Shown in pieces: positions 8,103-17,141 of a stretch of 52,350 nt of DNA (within the stretch, counting starts at the first letter, position 1; every line of letters begins with the position of its first letter). The position numbers and the translations under genes are program-made. Location of the stretch: assembly GCF_015707995.1 (NCBI RefSeq), contig NZ_JAAGRY010000017.1, positions 1 to 52,350 on the forward strand. Direction: 5' to 3'. Source of the stretch: Microbacterium paulum. GTDB taxonomy: Bacteria > Actinomycetota > Actinomycetes > Actinomycetales > Microbacteriaceae. A model generated the notes under the pieces. That model worked only from the letters and a program-made list of their open reading frames with translations. It searched no databases and was not told the DNA's origin.

Positions 8103-8341
8103 CCTCCCCCTACGACGGTGACGCAGAGAAGACCGGCTGGCCGCGCGGCCGCTGGGGCTGGCTGTTCGGCAGCATCGTGCTGCTCGTGCTGGGCGTCGTG
8201 TTCGGGCTGATCTTCGGCAGTGTGTGGCTCGGCCTCGCCCTGGCCGTGCTGCTCTCGCTCGGCTGGCTGATGGGCTATGAGTCGTGGCGCGGCCGCAATC
8301 CGCGCCTCGACGACCCGTGGGACGACGGCGCGCAGCTCTAA
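8060..8341 (+). CDS. Small membrane protein, start uncertain
   Basis: The coding part reads YDGDAEKTGWPRGRWGW, then a long hydrophobic stretch that could make two transmembrane helices (SIVLLVLGVVFGLIFG and LALAVLLSLGWLM), and an acidic Trp-containing tail ending DDPWDDGAQL. No ATG, GTG or TTG exists between the VOC stop and the hydrophobic part. Options are GTG at 8060 inside the VOC gene, used here, or CTG at 8099 overlapping the VOC TGA as CTGA. GGAG at 8093-8096 is too close to the CTG for a classical site. Function unknown; translation is probably coupled to the VOC gene. Confidence 0.6.
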   Translation: MQRRPGRRPYSGVLTSPYDGDAEKTGWPRGRWGWLFGSIVLLVLGVVFGLIFGSVWLGLALAVLLSLGWLMGYESWRGRNPRLDDPWDDGAQL

Positions 8342-8351
8342 GGCCGCCCGG

Positions 8352-8510
8352 TCACCAGGGCGCGGGGCGGTCGGCGTCGCGCTGCGAGTCGTTCGGCATG
8401 TGCGCGATCTGTCCGCCGCCGGCGCGGATGCAGAGCCAGCGCAGCTGACCGGGGCTGTCGGGCAGCGACTGCGGGCGACACCAGCGCTGCGGAGCGGACG
8501 GCGGAGATCC
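8352..8510 (-). other. Open, coding-like frame directly after the AlkD-like stop
   Basis: Immediately past the TGA at 8511-8513 the same frame stays open for 52 codons with almost exclusively G/C third positions, ending HMPNDSQRDADRPAPW before TGA at 8352. There is no ATG, GTG or TTG near its beginning; only an internal ATG and a CTG. It could be the remnant of a second small gene or a readthrough extension. I do not recognise the sequence. Confidence 0.3.
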
Positions 8511-9002
8511 TCAGCGGAGCCGTCTCTCAGAGAGCAGTGCGGCCGCGGAGCGCAGGCCCGCGGCATCCGCGTGCGCCCAGCGCGCCACGATGCGCTCCGC
8601 ACGCTCGGCCTCGGCCCCGGTGAGTCGTGCGAGGAGCGGGCGCACGACGTCGACGGTGAGCGGTTCGATCAGCGCGGGAACGCCCGCTTCGCGCAAGAAG
8701 CCCTCGATGCGGGTGAGGTCGTTGCCGGTCAGCGTCTCGACGCGGCTCTGCAGCAGGACCACCGCCGCGAGCCGGCGCTCGAACACCGGCGTGCGCCACA
8801 GCTGCGACGCGAGCGCCACGGTCTCGTCGTGCGTCATGCCGCGGTACCGCCGCAGCGCATCGCGGACCACACCGCGAACGGCGCCCACCGACGCCCCGTA
8901 CACCCGCAGCCCACCGACCGACGCGTCGCCGTCCGCCCACGTGCGCCACTCCGACGCCTCGGCGCGCAGCGTGCGGTCGATGAATGCCTCGGGCTTTTCC
9001 AC
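8511..9002 (-). CDS. AlkD-like DNA alkylation repair protein, short
   Basis: Resembles the N-terminal two thirds of HEAT-repeat DNA glycosylases of the AlkC/AlkD family: SQLWRTPVFERRLAAVVLLQ, a helical repeat around LTGNDLTRIEGFL, and VVRPLLARLTG followed by RIVARWAH and LRSAAALL. The protein is about 163 residues from the GTG at 9002 (good GGGAGGG site upstream), whereas AlkD proteins are usually well over 200; the C-terminal repeats carrying key catalytic residues would be missing. Either it is a truncated paralogue or a premature stop has arisen. Activity is doubtful. Confidence 0.65.
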   Translation of the reverse strand: MEKPEAFIDRTLRAEASEWRTWADGDASVGGLRVYGASVGAVRGVVRDALRRYRGMTHDETVALASQLWRTPVFERRLAAVVLLQSRVETLTGNDLTRIEGFLREAGVPALIEPLTVDVVRPLLARLTGAEAERAERIVARWAHADAAGLRSAAALLSERRLR

Positions 9003-9098
9003 CCTCCCATCCTCGCCGGTCCCGCCGCAGATCCGGCCCGCAGGCCCGACCCGCAGGCCCGACCCGACGAGCGCGGCCCCGCCCCTACGATGTGACGC

Positions 9099-9790
9099 AT
9101 GGCCCTGCACCATCGCACGCTGGCGTTCGCCTACCGCGCCCTGGCATCCTTCCTCATCCTGCTCGGCATCGCGCGCGTGGCAGGACTCTGGAGCGCCACC
9201 CCCACCTGGTCGTCGTTCCTGTACTACACGGTGCTGAGCAACGTGCTCTGCCTCGTGTGGATGGTGTGGTCGGCGATCGTGACGGTGCGCGACGCCGAGG
9301 CGAAGGGCTGGTACGGCTACTCGACCCCGCCGGCACGCGGTGAGGCGGCGGTCATGGAAGCGATCACCGTGACCATGCTGATCTACCTGTTCGTGCTCGC
9401 GCCGGCGCTGTTCACGCAGCCGGGCGCGTACCAGCCGTTCACCCTCACCGACAATCTCGTGCACATCGTCACGCCGGTGCTCGTGATCGTCGACTGGCTG
9501 CTGTTCATCCCGAAGGGCGAGATCAAGCCGTACGACCCGCTGCTGTGGGCGCTGATCCCCTACTCGTATCTCGCGTTCGCCTTCATCTACAGCGCGGCGG
9601 GCGTTTCGACGCCAACACCGTGCCGTACCCGTTCATGGATGCCTCGGTGCACGGCGTCGGCGGAGTCATCGCCTGGATCGTGGGGCTCACCGTGGCGCTC
9701 GTCGGCGTCGGCTACGGGTACTACGGACTCGACCGGCTGCTCGCCCGCGTAGGGCGTCGGTGGGCGGCTGCGGCGAGTCGCAAGGCGTAG
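9099..9790 (+). pseudogene. Pr6Pr-like membrane protein, frameshifted
   Basis: A polytopic membrane protein of the Pr6Pr type, with hydrophobic segments such as LIYLFVLAPALF and VHIVTPVLVIVDWLLFIPKG. The first frame runs from ATG 9099 to about 9600 (IYSAAG). The rest of the conserved C-terminus continues in another frame as GRFDANTVPYPFMDAS and two more hydrophobic segments, ending at 9790. The change fits loss of one G in the run GGCGGGCG near 9597-9604. Without the shift the protein would be about 230 residues, normal for the group. It could be a true frameshift mutation or a consensus error. Confidence 0.8.
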
Positions 9791-9801
9791 TCGCCGGGCG
9801 G

Positions 9802-10632
9802 TTACATCTCTTCGTGCGTGTCGGGGTCGCCGTCCCACAGCCGGCCGCGCTCGAGCGCCGAGATCGCCGTGACCTCGGCATCCGTCAGCGTGAACCCGAA
9901 CACGTCGGCGTTCTCGACCTGCCGCGCCGGGGTCGCCGACTTCGGGATCGGTGTCGAGCCGAGCTGCGTGTGCCAGCGGAGCACGGCCTGGGTCGGCGTG
10001 ACGCCGTGCGCGGATGCCACGTCGGCGATGACCTGCTCGGTGAGCAGCTCGCTGCGCCGGGCGAGCGGGCTCCAGCTCTCGGTGCGGATGCCGTGCGCGG
10101 CATGGAACGCGCGCAGCGCGTCTTGCGGAAAGTAGGGGTGCAGCTCGACCTGGTTGACGGCGGGGGTGACTCCCGTCTCGTCGATGAGGCGGGTGAGCAT
10201 CGCCTCGGTGAAGTTCGAGACCCCGACGCTCGTCACGAGGCCCTCTGCGCGCAGGTCGATCATCGCCTGGAACGTCTCGACGTAGCGGTTCACGCTCGGG
10301 TTCGGCCAGTGGATGAGGTACAGGTCGATCCGGTCGAGACCCAGCCGCTCGAGCGAGCCGTGCGCCGACTGGATCGTCTCTTTGTAGCCGTGCTCACGGC
10401 CGGGCACCTTCGTCGTGATGACGAGCTCGTCGCGGATGCCGCTGCGTCGCACCGCCTCGCCCACCTCGGTCTCGTTCTCGTAGTTGACCGCGGTGTCGAG
10501 GAGGCGGTAGCCGTTCTCGATCGCCGAGACGATCGCGGCGGTGCCGTCGTCGCCGCGCAGGTTGTAGGTGCCGAGCCCGAGTTCGGGGAACGTGGCGCCG
10601 TCGTTCAGGGTGACCGTGGGAATCGTGACCAT
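9802..10632 (-). CDS. Aldo/keto reductase
   Basis: A 276-residue NADPH-dependent oxidoreductase of the AKR5-like bacterial group. The catalytic tetrad is visible: Asp and Tyr in LLDTAVNYENE, Lys in ITTKVPG, His in YLIHWPNP. The C-terminal cofactor-binding segment reads STPIPKSATPARQVENADVF. The ATG at 10632 lies in a longer ORF whose first 50 codons are low-complexity shadow. Likely substrates are small carbonyls such as glyoxals or 2,5-diketogluconate-like compounds; this cannot be refined from sequence. It is a single gene, tail to tail with the Pr6Pr-like gene. Confidence 0.92.
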   Translation of the reverse strand: MVTIPTVTLNDGATFPELGLGTYNLRGDDGTAAIVSAIENGYRLLDTAVNYENETEVGEAVRRSGIRDELVITTKVPGREHGYKETIQSAHGSLERLGLDRIDLYLIHWPNPSVNRYVETFQAMIDLRAEGLVTSVGVSNFTEAMLTRLIDETGVTPAVNQVELHPYFPQDALRAFHAAHGIRTESWSPLARRSELLTEQVIADVASAHGVTPTQAVLRWHTQLGSTPIPKSATPARQVENADVFGFTLTDAEVTAISALERGRLWDGDPDTHEEM

Positions 10633-10722
10633 GGCATCCACGCTACGCCCCGAAAAAGGGACCGGGGCATCGCGGCCGGGGCGGGGTGCCGGGCGGGGTG
10701 CCGAGGTCGAGCGGGGGCATCC

Positions 10723-10780
10723 GCAGGGGAAACGCGGCTTTCTTGCGCGCGCGGGCCCCCAAGGCGCCCATTTCCCCTGC
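10723..10780. repeat. Inverted repeat, 10-bp arms
   Basis: GCAGGGGAAA (10723-10732) is repeated as TTTCCCCTGC (10771-10780) around a 38-base GC-rich centre. It lies between the HAD gene and the aldo/keto reductase gene, both on the minus strand, so it could act as a weak terminator for the HAD transcript. There is no T tract; function uncertain. Confidence 0.45.
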
Positions 10781-10851
10781 ACGTGCCACCACTTCTCCCG
10801 AAGCCACGGAGCAGCGCAGCGAGATCCGGCCCGGAGCGCGACCGGGGCCGA

Positions 10852-11664
10852 TCAGTCGTCGAGCAGCCCCTCGATGACCGAGATCACGCCGTCATCGGCG
10901 TTCGACGGGGCGCGGTGCCGGGCGACGGCGACGACGTCGGGGTGCGCGTCGGCCATGGCGTACGACCAGTCGGCGCCCTGCAGCAGTTCGAGGTCGTTCA
11001 GGTAGTCGCCGAAGGCGGCGGTCTGCGCGGGGGTGACACCGAGCGCCGCCTGGAGGTTCCGCAGGGCGACACCCTTATTGACGGTGGCGTTCATGATGTC
11101 GACCCAGTGCAGACCAGACACGACGACCTGGTGCGTCCCGCCCAGATCGGCGAACGCGACGGCGGAGTGCGCCTCGCCGCCGTCGAAGTCGTAGATCGCG
11201 AGCTTCAGCACCTGGTCGTCGACGGCCAGCAGATCCGGCACGCTCTCGAGCTTCGCGTAGTACTTCTCGACCTCGGTGAGAAACGCGGGGTCAGCCGACT
11301 CGATGTAGGCCGAGCGCTTGCCGCAGACGACGAGCGCGGCGTTGAGGTCGCCCGCCGCGACGTGTGCGCACAGGCGCTCGACGACGGATGCCACGAGGCC
11401 CGAATCCAGGGCATCCGAACTGACCTCTTCGTCACCGCGCACCACGTACGCGCCGTTCTCGGCGATGTAGTCGAGATCGCCCGGAACGCCGGCGAACATG
11501 CGCTGCAGGGTGGCAAGCTGGCGGCCGCTCGCGGGGGCGAAGGCGATGCCGCGTTCGGCCAGACGATCCAGCAGCGGCCACAGCCCCTCGGGGATCGACC
11601 CGTCGGGCCGCAGCAGCGTGCCGTCCATGTCGACGGCGATCAGGCGGATGTCGGGTGCGCTCAC
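10852..11664 (-). CDS. HAD-superfamily phosphatase, Cof subfamily
   Basis: A 270-residue Cof-type (IIB cap) HAD phosphatase. Motif I is AVDMDGTLL near residue 10, motif II is in FAPASGRQ, and the C-terminal motif IV is FGDYLNDLELL. The cap lies between, after YIAENGAYVV, a Cof hallmark. These enzymes dephosphorylate sugar phosphates or nucleotide-like metabolites in the cytosol; the exact substrate is unknown. The start is GTG at 11664. Confidence 0.92.
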   Translation of the reverse strand: MSAPDIRLIAVDMDGTLLRPDGSIPEGLWPLLDRLAERGIAFAPASGRQLATLQRMFAGVPGDLDYIAENGAYVVRGDEEVSSDALDSGLVASVVERLCAHVAAGDLNAALVVCGKRSAYIESADPAFLTEVEKYYAKLESVPDLLAVDDQVLKLAIYDFDGGEAHSAVAFADLGGTHQVVVSGLHWVDIMNATVNKGVALRNLQAALGVTPAQTAAFGDYLNDLELLQGADWSYAMADAHPDVVAVARHRAPSNADDGVISVIEGLLDD

Positions 11665-12024
11665 GAGACCATCCTTTCAGCCGCGGCCGGCCGGGGGACC
11701 CGAGCGGCCCGGGCGATCCGGACGACCGGTTCCTGACCGAGCGCTATGCACGCGGTATGGGTTCGGCCGATCCGCGCGCGACCGTTACCTCGTCGTTATA
11801 CAGTCGATGCAACGCCGCTCCTCTCCCCCGAGCCGGTGGCGCAGCAGAAATCCTCATCTGCGATTCCTTTTGGTGCAACGGGATGCAGGGCCGGTCGGCC
11901 GAAGACACCGACCGGCCCCTCCCGTGCCAGGATCTCCCTCCACGTAGCGAACGCCGCGCATGCCGCGGGCGCCGCGTGTGCGCCGCCCCTGCCGGGTGAG
12001 TCACGGGAGCGCTAGCGTGGATGC
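11665..12024. other. Intergenic region between divergent HAD gene and pgi
   Basis: This 360-base region must hold the promoters of the HAD gene (minus) and pgi (plus). The only strong structure is a perfect 11-bp stem with a 9-base loop, GGGCCGGTCGG at 11888-11898 with CCGACCGGCCC at 11908-11918. It may be a terminator-like or 5' UTR hairpin of the pgi transcript. I see no convincing ORF or RNA gene in it. Confidence 0.5.
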
Positions 12025-13710
<1,686 letters not shown>

Positions 13711-13720
13711 GGGCTGCGCT

Positions 13721-13742
13721 CGGGCGCCGGCCGCGGCGCCCG
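13721..13742 (+). terminator. GC-rich hairpin just after pgi
   Basis: CGGGCGCC (13721-13728) pairs with GGCGCCCG (13735-13742) around a 6-base loop, 11 bases after the pgi stop. No U tract follows. It is probably the first part of the pgi termination region. Confidence 0.5.
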
Positions 13743-13756
13743 CGCCCCGTCTCCCC

Positions 13757-13818
13757 CGCGATACGGCATGCAGCGCGCCGGACGCACGTCGGCGTGGCGC
13801 GCTGCATGCCGTCTCGCG
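13757..13818. terminator. Long bidirectional terminator hairpin
   Basis: A perfect 17-bp inverted repeat, ACGGCATGCAGCGCGCC at 13763-13779 with its complement at 13796-13812, extended after one mismatch by five more pairs (13757-13761 with 13814-13818). It sits between the convergent pgi (plus) and YhgE-like (minus) genes, so a bidirectional terminator is the natural reading. Confidence 0.75.
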
Positions 13819-13831
13819 GGACGGGGCGGGC

Positions 13832-14932
13832 TCAGGCGGTCGCCGACACGGGGTCGTCTTCGTGGGCGGCGAGCTCGTCGGGCTCGGCGCCGCCCGCCGT
13901 GCGGAAGTGGCCGATCACCGACAGCAGCAGACCGCCGACGGTCCAGCCGGCCAGGACGAGCCACGAGAACGAGGCATCCGCCTGCGGAAAGTACGACACG
14001 TCGCGCAGCAGGTTCGCCGCCGCCCCCGGCGGGAACCACTGACCGACCTGCCCCCAGACGCCCGGCAGGAATTCGCGCGGCATCGCAGCGCCCGAGATCG
14101 GGTTGGCGAAGAGCATCATGACGATCGGCCCGACCGCGATGCCCGCGCGGCCGATGAGCGCGACGACACCCGTGATCGGTGCGGCGATCGCGGCGAGGGC
14201 GAGCGCGATGACGGCGGCCTGGGTCCAGAAGTCGCCCTGCAGCACGCCGAACCAGCCGGCGAGAATGCCGGTGAGAAGCACCCCGCCCACGGCGGAGTAG
14301 ACGACGACCGCGAGCACGCGGCGAAGCGCCCCGATGACGGCGATCGAGATCGCGATGCCGCCGATCATCCCACCCATGACGAGCGGGAACATCGCCGCCG
14401 TCAGGCCCGTACCGCGCGGGTCGGTCGACGCGAGCGGCACGACGTCGGTGACGGCGACCGTGATGTGCGCGGGCGCGGGCGCCCCGGCGGCGGCCGCCGC
14501 GGCGGCGGCCTGTGCGTTGATCTGGGCCTCGAGGGTGCCGCCGAGCCCGGTCAGCAGCTGGCTGACGGCGAGGTTCGCCGCCGACGAGGTGAGCACCTCG
14601 GGCGCGACGCCCGGCGCCGCGCCGAGGATGATCGCGCCGTAGACCTCGCGCTTCTCGATCGCGGTGACCGCGGCGTCTCGGTCATCGACGGTCTGGAAGG
14701 CGAGAACGTCGGGCTGCTTGGCCTGCACGGCGTCTTCGAGAGCGGTCACGGACTGCTCGGGGCCCGCGACGGCGACGGGAAGGTTGTGCGGCTCGGCGGT
14801 GACGCTCGGCCAGGCGAACGCGAGCACGACGACGCCGACGCCGACGACCACGGCGAGGGCCACGGCGATGGCGAGCACCCGGCCGATCGGCGTGTGCGGG
14901 GTGTGCACGGGTGCGGAAGATGATGTGGACAC
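13832..14932 (-). CDS. YhgE/Pip-like ABC-2-type membrane protein
   Basis: A 366-residue membrane protein with one N-terminal helix (IGRVLAIAVALAVVVGVGVVVLAF split around residue 30), an extracytoplasmic domain of about 150 residues containing an Ala-rich stretch, and five C-terminal helices from AAMFPLVMGGMIGG on. This is the layout of YhgE/Pip-like and ABC-2-type permease-related proteins. GTG at 14932 has GAGGAG five bases upstream, which decides the start. It is divergent from a TetR gene with a clear operator between them, so it is probably the repressor's target. The substrate is unknown; such pairs often deal with toxic hydrophobic compounds. Confidence 0.78.
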   Translation of the reverse strand: MSTSSSAPVHTPHTPIGRVLAIAVALAVVVGVGVVVLAFAWPSVTAEPHNLPVAVAGPEQSVTALEDAVQAKQPDVLAFQTVDDRDAAVTAIEKREVYGAIILGAAPGVAPEVLTSSAANLAVSQLLTGLGGTLEAQINAQAAAAAAAAGAPAPAHITVAVTDVVPLASTDPRGTGLTAAMFPLVMGGMIGGIAISIAVIGALRRVLAVVVYSAVGGVLLTGILAGWFGVLQGDFWTQAAVIALALAAIAAPITGVVALIGRAGIAVGPIVMMLFANPISGAAMPREFLPGVWGQVGQWFPPGAAANLLRDVSYFPQADASFSWLVLAGWTVGGLLLSVIGHFRTAGGAEPDELAAHEDDPVSATA

Positions 14933-14975
14933 GAAGACTCCTCGTGAAGTGGTGACAGCACGTACGAAACCGACT

Positions 14976-15005
14976 GTATAAAAAACGAATGCTCGTTCTT
15001 TATAC
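14976..15005. promoter_or_regulatory. TetR operator overlapping divergent promoters
   Basis: A near-perfect inverted repeat: GTATAAAAAACGA (14976-14988), centre ATGC, TCGTTCTTTATAC (14993-15005), one mismatch in 13 pairs. It contains -10-like hexamers on both strands (TATACT at 15001 for the tetR gene, TATACA on the minus strand at 14980-14975 for the membrane gene). A repressor bound here would shut both promoters. Confidence 0.75.
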
Positions 15006-15050
15006 TCGGTTCTCGTAGGATCGCCAAGAGGGGGCGACGAAAGGGCACGG

Positions 15051-15641
15051 ATGCCGAAGGTCACCGACGAGTACCGCCAGGCGCGACGCGACGAGATCAT
15101 CGAGGTCGCGATCGGCTGCTTTCTCACGCGCGGCTACGGTCACACCTCGATCGCCGACCTCGTCGCCGCGTCGGGCCTCTCAGCGGGCGCGATCTACGGC
15201 AACTTCCCCGGCGGGCGCGACGAGATCTTCGTCGCCGCGGCGACCCGCATCCTCGACTCGCGACGCCTCGACCTCGAAATGGCCCGCCGCGAAGGACCGC
15301 TCTCCCCCGCCGAGATCATGACGACCCTCATCACGGGCATCCGCTCCGAGGCCATCGGGCCGATCCTGCCGCAGCTGTGGGGCGAAGCCGTCGTGCAGCC
15401 CGACATCCTGGTGCTCGTGAACGGCGTGTTCGCCCAGCTGCGGTCGACGATCCACGACGCCGTCGCCGACTGGGCCCATGCGCACCCTGATCGCATCGAC
15501 GGCGATCCCGACGAGTGGGCGCATCGGGTGACCCCGGTGATCCTCTCGACAGCGCCCGGCTACATCCTGCAGCAGGCGGTCATGCCCGATTTCGACGGCG
15601 ACGCCTACCTCGCCGCCCTGCGCGAAGTGCTGCCGCACTAA
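15051..15641 (+). CDS. TetR/AcrR family transcriptional regulator
   Basis: A 196-residue repressor. The N-terminal helix-turn-helix reads RRDEIIEVAIGCFLTRGYGHTS, IADLVAASGLSAGAIYGNF (residues about 12-55), followed by a ligand-binding helical domain. It is divergent from the YhgE-like membrane gene and the 30-bp palindrome between them is the likely operator for both. Its TAA overlaps the TAG of the convergent YdeI-like gene by the shared bases CTAA. Confidence 0.92.
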   Translation: MPKVTDEYRQARRDEIIEVAIGCFLTRGYGHTSIADLVAASGLSAGAIYGNFPGGRDEIFVAAATRILDSRRLDLEMARREGPLSPAEIMTTLITGIRSEAIGPILPQLWGEAVVQPDILVLVNGVFAQLRSTIHDAVADWAHAHPDRIDGDPDEWAHRVTPVILSTAPGYILQQAVMPDFDGDAYLAALREVLPH

Positions 15642-16288
15642 CGCGCTGCGGCGGCCGCCACGGCGGCGCGGGCCGCCCAGGCGGGCACGACGCCGTAGCG
15701 CTGCGAGGGGATGAGTTCGCCCGCCGCGCAGTGCGCGACGAGGGCGGCCAGGCGGTCGGTGCGGGTCTGCGCGCGCTTGGCCGCGTGCAGCCAGTTCGCG
15801 CAGAGGCGCTGATAACCGGGCGTCGCCACGCTCCAGAACGCCTGCGCCGCGGGAACGGCCGCGATCGCTGCGAGTTCGCCGCCGTCGAGCTCGTCGCGCG
15901 TCTCGTACGAGTACACGGCGCTCCGCTCGGGCGAGCGCCGTGCGTAGGCGTCGAGCCCGGCGCGGTGCATCAGCCCGGCCGCGGTGAGGCGCTCGACGTG
16001 CGCGATGTTGATCGCGCTCCAGTTCGACGACGCCTTGCGGGGGCTGAAGCGCTGTGCGCGCACGTCGCCGATCCGCCGGCTCGTCGAGTCGATCCATCCG
16101 AAGCACAGCGCTTCGACGACCGCGCCTTCCCACGTCAGCCCCTGCTGCGGGTGCGCCTTCGGACGTCGCTCCACCCACAGCTCGGCGGCGTGTTCGTGGT
16201 GCTGCTCGAGCCAGGAGCGGAACGCCGCGGCATCCGCGAAGAACACCACCTCGGGCTCACCGGCACCACCCGCCTCTTCTGCGCTCAC
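15638..16288 (-). CDS. YdeI/OmpD-associated family protein
   Basis: About 216 residues from GTG 16288. It matches the YdeI (OmpD-associated) family: VFFADAAAFRSWLEQHHEH near the start, the hallmark EALCFGWIDSTSRRIGDVRA, and RFSPRKASSNWSAINIAHVERL. Biochemical role is not established; some members are linked to bacteriocin protection. An in-frame GTG at 16318 would add ten residues; neither has an obvious ribosome site, so the start is uncertain. Convergent with tetR, overlapping by four bases. Confidence 0.85.
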   Translation of the reverse strand: MSAEEAGGAGEPEVVFFADAAAFRSWLEQHHEHAAELWVERRPKAHPQQGLTWEGAVVEALCFGWIDSTSRRIGDVRAQRFSPRKASSNWSAINIAHVERLTAAGLMHRAGLDAYARRSPERSAVYSYETRDELDGGELAAIAAVPAAQAFWSVATPGYQRLCANWLHAAKRAQTRTDRLAALVAHCAAGELIPSQRYGVVPAWAARAAVAAAAAR

Positions 16289-16357
16289 GCTCGCGAAGCT
16301 ACCAGCGACCGCCGACACCGCGGCGCGGCGTGGCGGGTTGGGGCCGGCCGGGGCGGC

Positions 16358-17089
16358 TCAGCGCAGCACGGGGCGGTTCCAGGCGCCGGGCTCGTCGAAC
16401 TCGCCGTAGCGCACGTCGACGGCGCCGGGCGCGACCGACGCCGTGCAGACGAGCAGCGACAGCGTCGGATAGCCGAACGGACGGTTGTCGCGCACGATCG
16501 CGCGGTCGTCTGTGGCGCCCACCGCGCTCGTGCGCTCGAGGGTGTCGAGCCACTGTTCGCGCCAGCCGTCGTCGGTGGCGGCGTCGGGGTCATCCGGCAC
16601 GAGCGGCGCGGCGAAGTCGTCGCGCCACGCGGCGATGCGGGCGGTGGCCGCGTCGTCGACGTCGTCGTGGGCGATCATGTGCGTGCCGGGGGCGAGCACC
16701 ACGCGCCGCAGCGACTGCCCGTCCCACATGGTGACGGATGCCTCGCCGGGCGTGACCTCGACGAGGTTGAAGCCGTGCGTTCCGGGCGGGTCGGCGAGCG
16801 GGGTGCCCGCGACGGCATCGAGCACGATCCGACCGCGCGAGGGCAGCGGCTCGGCCTCGTCGGTCGCCACATCGGCACGGTTCAGGATCACGGCGACCCG
16901 CCCCGCATCCGCATCGGCGGCGAGCCACGCCCCGCCGGCACGCCGGTCGCGCACCCCCGAGACGCTGGGAAGCTCCGGCCACCAGGGGCCGAGCGGGTCC
17001 CACGCCCGGGCGGGATCTTCGTCGCGCACGGCGAGCAGCCGGATCGGCGCTCCCGGCTCGCTCGGCACGTGGACGATGACGGTGCACAC
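16358..17089 (-). CDS. NRDE family protein (TANGO2-like)
   Basis: A 243-residue protein of the NRDE (TANGO2/YfiZ-like) family, named for the Asn-Arg-Asp-Glu motif, here LLAVRDEDPARAW. It starts VCTVIVHVP, so a cysteine immediately follows the initiator as in other members, suggesting an Ntn-hydrolase-like nucleophile. The family is linked to heme or lipid metabolism in eukaryotes; bacterial roles are unclear. GTG at 17089 is chosen because it puts Cys at position 2. It is divergent from coaBC with 52 bases between start codons. Confidence 0.82.
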   Translation of the reverse strand: MCTVIVHVPSEPGAPIRLLAVRDEDPARAWDPLGPWWPELPSVSGVRDRRAGGAWLAADADAGRVAVILNRADVATDEAEPLPSRGRIVLDAVAGTPLADPPGTHGFNLVEVTPGEASVTMWDGQSLRRVVLAPGTHMIAHDDVDDAATARIAAWRDDFAAPLVPDDPDAATDDGWREQWLDTLERTSAVGATDDRAIVRDNRPFGYPTLSLLVCTASVAPGAVDVRYGEFDEPGAWNRPVLR

Positions 17090-17141
17090 GGTGCTCGTGA
17101 CCTCTCCGCCCGACCCTCGCAGTGCGTGGGAGGATCGGACC

